Origin: Salvia splendens
Lineage: Eukaryota; Streptophyta; Magnoliopsida; Lamiales; Lamiaceae
Direction: 5' to 3'
Length of the DNA stretch: 64,000 nt
Assembly: GCF_004379255.2 (NCBI RefSeq)
Contig: NC_056051.1
Coordinates: 22,593,038-22,657,037 of the forward strand
Shown piece by piece: positions 59,086-64,000 of this stretch. Numbering within the stretch: the first letter of the stretch is position 1; every line of letters begins with the position of its first letter. The notes under the pieces are model-generated. The model was not told the DNA's origin and searched no databases. It saw nothing but the letters and a program-made list of their open reading frames with translations. The position numbers and the translations under genes are program-made.

Positions 59086-60553
59086 TGATAAGGCTAATTT
59101 CATGCATTGATTAAGGGGTTAAATTCATGCATATGCGGGGTCTAACACATATTTTAAGCCAGGTGTGTAGAAGGTTTCGCCAGGTCCAGGAAGAAAGAAG
59201 GACGTTTGCATGGCGAAGGGAAATGGCGATAAAAGTGAGCATTGTGGAGAAAATGACTAGACGGAGGAGATCACGTAGCTGAAGGGCAGAATGGAGATTT
59301 CTGCGAAGGCTTCTAGAAGATCAAACCCGCACCTATATAAGGGAGAGAGCATGCAATTCACAAAGATGACCTTTTTTTTGGTTGGCTGGTTTTTTGCTCT
59401 CTTAGCTCACTTATTTCTACACACTTGGGGGGATGTCTGGGAACTTATAGGGGATTTCTGGGTTCACTTTCAATTTCTGTTTGTTGTTGGGTAACACCGT
59501 CCTCACGGAGGGCGAAGATACAATTATTTGTTTTCGTTTTATTTTGCAGTCGTGAATTTCACCGAGCTTCGCTGTTCGAAGCTCAGCTCTGTTTTTCTGT
59601 TGGTTTATCGTGATTAATGCAATTTCTGTTTTCTGATATGGCGATGTTTAATTTGAGTATGGATGATGTTTTATTTCTGAGTTTGTAGTTATTTACTCGA
59701 TTGGATGCTTTTCGCGTTCGCTTGTTGAATTGGAGTAAAATCGTTGAGGATTGTTGTTGATCGGAATAGATTTGCTGAATTGGAGTTTATGGAGTTGATT
59801 TTGGTTGTAGTTGGGTTCGGATTGCTTGGATCCGGAGTGGATTGAGCATCCGACGTGTGGATCTGAAACAGAGTAGTTGAAGTTTGATGCCTAGTTTTCG
59901 TGTTTTCGTTTCATTCCGTCTAGTATATGTAGATCTGTTTTATTTCCGGCTAATTGCAAGTTTCCGACGTCCGAACTTTTACATTCTGTTTGAATCTGGA
60001 TATGTGCTCTGTTTTCTTCATGTTCGCGTTTGATTTAGGTAATGAGATGAACGTCGTTGTTAGTTAAATTCTTAGTTTGTTATTTGCAGCTTTTCTTCCG
60101 TACTTGTTGTTTCTGGAAAATGGTCCCCACTGTTTACTCGCATTCTGTCTAGCTATATTAGGTAGTCGTTTGCTCGGTCTAGGAAGTTAGTTTGATATCT
60201 CGTAGTTACAAGGATGTTCGATGTCTGCATGATGTTTTCATTCTCCTAGGTCTAGTGTTAGATTCTGTTCCTAAGTCTAGTAATAGTTACACCTCAACCC
60301 AAATTTGTGTGGCAGCAGCCATTCACTTTTCCAGAGTCTTCTAAATGTTTTCTTACGCGACCATCTTCGTGGGATCGATCCCTGCTTCCCTGTACTAATT
60401 CATAGTATAGCGGGTTGAGGGTTTTGGATGCGGAATTTGTGTGTCCAACGACTGAGACTTATGAGATCCTCAGAGTTCTTAGACCTTGTGATCTAGCGGA
60501 TTCTCTGGTTTGAGAAGCTCGACCTAGCATAAAAGCACACACGGTATTCTTGT
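59086..60553 (+). repeat. Athila solo LTR, type I
   Basis: Starts TGATAAGGCTAATTTCATGC, as at 4470, and shares TATA (59334-59340), 'aacaccgtcct', 'caccgagcttcgctgttcga' and the late 'gtgggatcga.cc' blocks with that LTR. No primer site or coding region accompanies it. AGCAC occurs on both sides (59081-59085 and 60554-60558), a likely target duplication, although the right end then lacks the usual CA. It interrupts a copia gag. Confidence 0.75.
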
Positions 60554-60559
60554 AGCACT

Positions 60560-61075
60560 TCAACCACCCCTTTTCTTCATCTCTGCTTGAGCACTTACAA
60601 GCTTGTTATAAAGCTCCAGAATTGAAATTGTTTTGTCGCTAAACAAAATTTCATCTTTGACTTCATTAAAGCTATCTGGAAGCCCATCAAGGATCATTAT
60701 CTGCCGGATTTCTGGGTCAATTTGCCCCCCTGACAAGAGAAGTTCATGGAAGTAGCCATGCATGACTAGGACATACTTGCCCATGTCTTGGCCATCTTCC
60801 AATACTTCACTCCTTAAATGCTTCACAGCAAGTCCAGCTCTTGCCTTGGAGGACACTTCTGCAAACCACTTGGGCTTGTTAATCAACCGCCTATTGGGTT
60901 CGTCAAACCTCTCAAGGGGATTGCCAATAGTGGCCAACAGAAACCCCTTGAGATGACAATCCGCGGTATGCCATCGAGCGTGCAATTCCTTGTCCTAATC
61001 TTGTAGATGGAATGTAGGAGGACGGTCCTCACTGAGAACCAACTTCAAGTCATTGACCAAGAGGTCAATATCAAG
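60560..61075 (-). pseudogene. gag: copia gag (UBN2-type), truncated
   Basis: The minus-strand frame has 'ARWHTADCHLKGFLLATIGN', 'VKHLRSEVLEDGQDMGKYVL', 'GYFHELLLSGGQIDPEIRQI' and 'DGLPDSFNEVKDEILFSDKT', the pattern of the copia gag domain. An in-frame TAG lies near 60995, upstream of the ATG at 60985, and the frame ends at a stop next to the inserted Athila solo LTR. The zinc knuckle and pol are absent. Confidence 0.8.
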
Positions 61076-62034
61076 TCTATTTTTTCATCCCTTATATAAT
61101 TCAGAATCATGCTTCCTGGAACTAAGTATCGCATAATAAATATCCCAAGTAGTAATCATTTTTCGTTCAAGCTGGGAATAAACACCAATAATATAAACAT
61201 GTAAAATTTCATGGAATTGCAAATAACCACAAATCAATTCATTCATTTTACATCCACAAAAATCAAGCGCAAACGTTCTTCAACGAGGAAGCCGTGTCAT
61301 ATTCATGCAAGAAATTCATTAGTTTTACTGGCCACAATATCGACAGATAGTCCAGAGACCATAAGAATGGCATGGCTGACTAATATTGCTAAAGCGTTTT
61401 AACCATAAAATTAAGCACTAAGGATTCATCACTTGTGCGTGAACTCCTCTAAAGAAAGGTCGAACCGGACAAACATCTCCTCCTATAGCTCCCTCTAAGC
61501 ATTATTAAAATACAAGTCCTTATAATTTCGCAGCAATATTGCTCCGGTAAAGACCGGTCGCGATATTACTGAAAAACTAATTTTACGATTTTCATAACCT
61601 TTATCTAGAGAAATCTAAACATACAAACTGGTAATGTTCCTCCCGTAAAGACAGGCCGGTCACTACTTCGTACTTAGATCAATTTTATGGAGGTCATATA
61701 TAAACGTGTTGTAATTATCGCTTCATATTTTCGTGTTGGTGGTTTTAATAGTTTAATTATCACTTAAGTAGATTAGGCAGACATCCACATTCAAAGCACA
61801 ATTAAACATGTACTAGATATGCATGCAATGCAATAAGTACATAGGTGATGCTTGAGTTAAACTAGATTTTAACAAATAAAATCATAACTCTAATTAAATA
61901 TCCATCAATCATCATTAAAACATGTAAACACATTTACAAATAGTTCACATAACCATAACGACGAAGCTTGATTATTTAATTAAGCATCTAATATATTCAC
62001 ATAAACAAGATTATCTAGACATTAAGTCTATGAT
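61076..62034 (-). other. copia leader region
   Basis: Non-coding on both strands. It contains two similar 'ccggtaaagaccggtc' / 'ccgtaaagacaggccggtc' phrases (about 61545 and 61650). On the minus strand it lies between the copia LTR and gag. Confidence 0.4.
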
Positions 62035-63485
62035 GGGGCTTGGAGCCCCTTGCACAGCGGAAGACTTGTACAAAACAAATAAATCAGACGTATGATCTAT
62101 TTGACAGATTATGAGATTAATCTATTCTCATGTTAACACAGAATTGCATGCTAGAACGCAAATAATTCATGCTGAAAGAATATAAATCTTAAAACATGAA
62201 TTCTACGGTTTAGAGTTACCGATTTGATTCTCCAAAGAATCGTCGATTGCTTGCGCCTTCTCCATGATGATCTTCAATACTAGACCACAGATCTTCTGAC
62301 TGGTTCCCGAACTGTATTCCGATATTAGGGTGGGCTGATCTTATCAAAATACTAGGACTCGAATAAAGAGACGGAACTTTCTCACGGAGGAGAGCTAAAA
62401 ATCTCACGGAGGAGAAAATTAGAAAATTTCGTCCTCCTTCAAAAAGAGAAGGGACGAAAATTTCATCTTTAATAATTGTGTTTTCTGCCTCATTTATTCT
62501 ACTATTTATATTAAGTTCATATTGGGTCCAGTCAGGGATCTATGGAAGGTTTTGGATATGGGCTCCCCCAATTAGCTTTTTACTAATTAAATTGAACCCA
62601 CAATTTAATACAAGCTTATATTGGAATATTACGAGCAGCCACTACAGAAGTAATATTGACCTCCCCATCCAAATCCGAAATTACAAGTAATCCGGGTTTC
62701 CATTTTGTTTATTATTTATTTCTCGCGCTTAAGATATAAATGTCCATTAATTAATTAAAGTCTGCTATGGACTTAATTAATTAACATCTTATCAATTCCA
62801 AGAGTGGACTTAGCAAGAAACACTTATTTATTATTCATGGAATAATTAAATTCTAACTGGCCAGTTTCCGAATAATAAAACCTTGTTCAAGCTCCTCTTG
62901 AGGACATTATCAAACGAGACTCACCTCGCGCACGATTCAACATAATAGCAATCCTAGCACCGCTTGATATTAATCACCACTACCTAATATATCAAGATAC
63001 TGGGTTGCGAAAAACCCGCACCTTTTGATAAGTCAAAGTAGTGCATAATCAATACCGTATGCTCAATGCTAACGTATGTAGATTAAGAAATAGTATTTTT
63101 ATCAAGACCTAGTCTTTTAGTAGATAGCATAAAGACACGTCTTGCTGTTAGATCCATTCAGTGCTCTCTAGGTTGTGAAATTCTTCTTTTTCTTTTGCAA
63201 AGCATTGCATAGAACCGACAGTAGTTACCTTAAAGTAGACGACGCTCACAACCAGTCTACTAAGCAAAAGACTTAGGCTTTGTTTACTTCGTATGAATTT
63301 AAATGTTTATAAAACATCTTATAAACGCACAAGCAAACACAATGTAATAATATACTGATTCTATTCGTGCAAACTGCTCGAATAATATTGAATCGGGTTA
63401 AAAGTGGATTGTAGAGTTTTCCATATACAAGCAAGATTATATTCGCGCGAACTTGCTCGAAACATTCTTTTCGGTATACTAAACC
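62035..63485 (-). repeat. Probable copia LTR (minus strand)
   Basis: On the minus strand the sequence has a TATA-like ATATAAATAG (about 62502-62511). It then has a leader with 'attgaagatcatcatggaga' and ends near 'ggggctccaagcccc' (about 62036-62050), followed by a degenerate primer site. This arrangement (LTR, leader, gag) fits a copia element reading leftwards. Both ends are approximate. Confidence 0.45.
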
Positions 63486-63489
63486 TAAA

Positions 63490-64000
63490 GAGCATCTCCA
63501 ATGGTTTTAGGCTAGCCACAACTCCTCCTGCCACATCATCAGCACTAAAAACTCCTCTTGCCACATCATCAGGACAAGCAACTGGACAAGCAATAGACTA
63601 GCAATAGGCTAGCCACAATAAACAAAATTAAAAAAAACAAATAATTAACAATCACACAAAATACGGAATTAAATTTATGACACAGATACGGGAAAATTCA
63701 ATAATAATAGTAAAATTAAAAAAAGTACATTAATTAAAAAAAATTACATTAATATAAAAAAAATTACATTAATTTAAAAAAATTACATTAATTTAGAAAA
63801 AAACCCCTCTTCCACACACGAGCCCCCGCCTCCGCCTCATTCCTCGTGGCCGTCGCCGTCGTCGCCGCTATCCGGAACCCCCACCTCTGCGGCCTCTGAG
63901 CCCGCGTCTGAGCCCCCCAACCGTGCAGCGGCGGCATCCAAATCGACCCCCATACTCTCAAGTATTGACTGAAGAAACCTCTTCTCCACGGGTCAGTTGA
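63490..64000 (-). mobile_element. PIF-like element, one terminus only
   Basis: Starts GAGCATCTCCAATGG after TAAA, similar to the other PIF-type ends. AT-rich repeats ('aaaattacattaat', about 63720-63800) precede a GC-rich coding 3' end. The element continues beyond the window. Confidence 0.5.
63837..64000 (-). CDS. 3' end of an unidentified transposon-type ORF (partial)
   Basis: The last about 51 codons of a minus-strand frame are visible: 'VEKRFLQSILESMGVDLDAA' followed by an Ala/Gly/Asp-rich end, GDDGDGHEE and a stop at 63837. GC content is much higher than the surroundings, as in the other PIF ORF1 genes here. An in-frame stop near the window edge (about 63993-63995) suggests either a different true frame upstream or decay. 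Function not assigned. Confidence 0.4.

Overview
This is nuclear DNA of a flowering plant. The non-transposon genes have plant-type introns, and most of the sequence is LTR retrotransposons and DNA transposons. A Lamiales origin, probably Lamiaceae (sage/mint relatives), is inferred from a UGT88D-like gene whose PSPG box has Arg where most plant glycosyltransferases have Trp. That change is known from Lamiales flavonoid 7-O-glucuronosyltransferases. I cannot name the species.

Ordinary genes are few, and all lie on the minus strand: a glycine-rich protein A3-like XYPPX-repeat gene (11066-12096); three LEA_2 / NDR1-HIN1-like membrane-anchored genes (29324-30035, 35016-35540, 36356-36910) plus a relict last exon of a fourth copy (19345-19545); and a tandem UGT88D pair, one frameshifted pseudogene (40102-41457) and one intact gene (55404-56747).

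Layout. 1-8541: two nested Athila-type Ty3/gypsy remnants in opposite orientations. 8542-10547: a dead PIF/Harbinger transposon cut by a hAT MITE. 10551-13031: the GRP A3-like gene. 13032-16426: a full-length but decayed hAT transposon. 16550-31895: a direct tandem duplication of an LEA_2-containing block. Comparing the two units gives empty sites for insertions: a Stowaway-like MITE, a Mutator-like element and a chain of (TA)n-bounded elements in unit A; a SINE and a hAT MITE in unit B. 31901-33705 and 38009-39743: PIF/Harbinger elements carrying only the Myb/SANT-like ORF1. 34265-34991: a TRIM retrotransposon. 44318-55316: a complete, very young Tat-lineage Ty3/gypsy element with identical-length LTRs, inserted just downstream of the intact UGT88D. 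57580-64000: a truncated second hAT, a copia element (minus) split by an Athila solo LTR, and the start of another terminal-repeat element.

The most interesting points: (i) the young Tat element has gag-PR, RT-RNase H and integrase in one frame, separated only by two amber codons. The first amber has the TAG-CAA-TCA context typical of leaky plant-virus stops. (ii) The same element carries a spliced, antisense, multi-exon extra ORF and a poly(A) leader abutting the gag ATG. (iii) Five terminal-repeat elements are strung together by (TA)n microsatellites. One has captured a heavy-metal ATPase fragment and another is a 1.6-kb palindrome.
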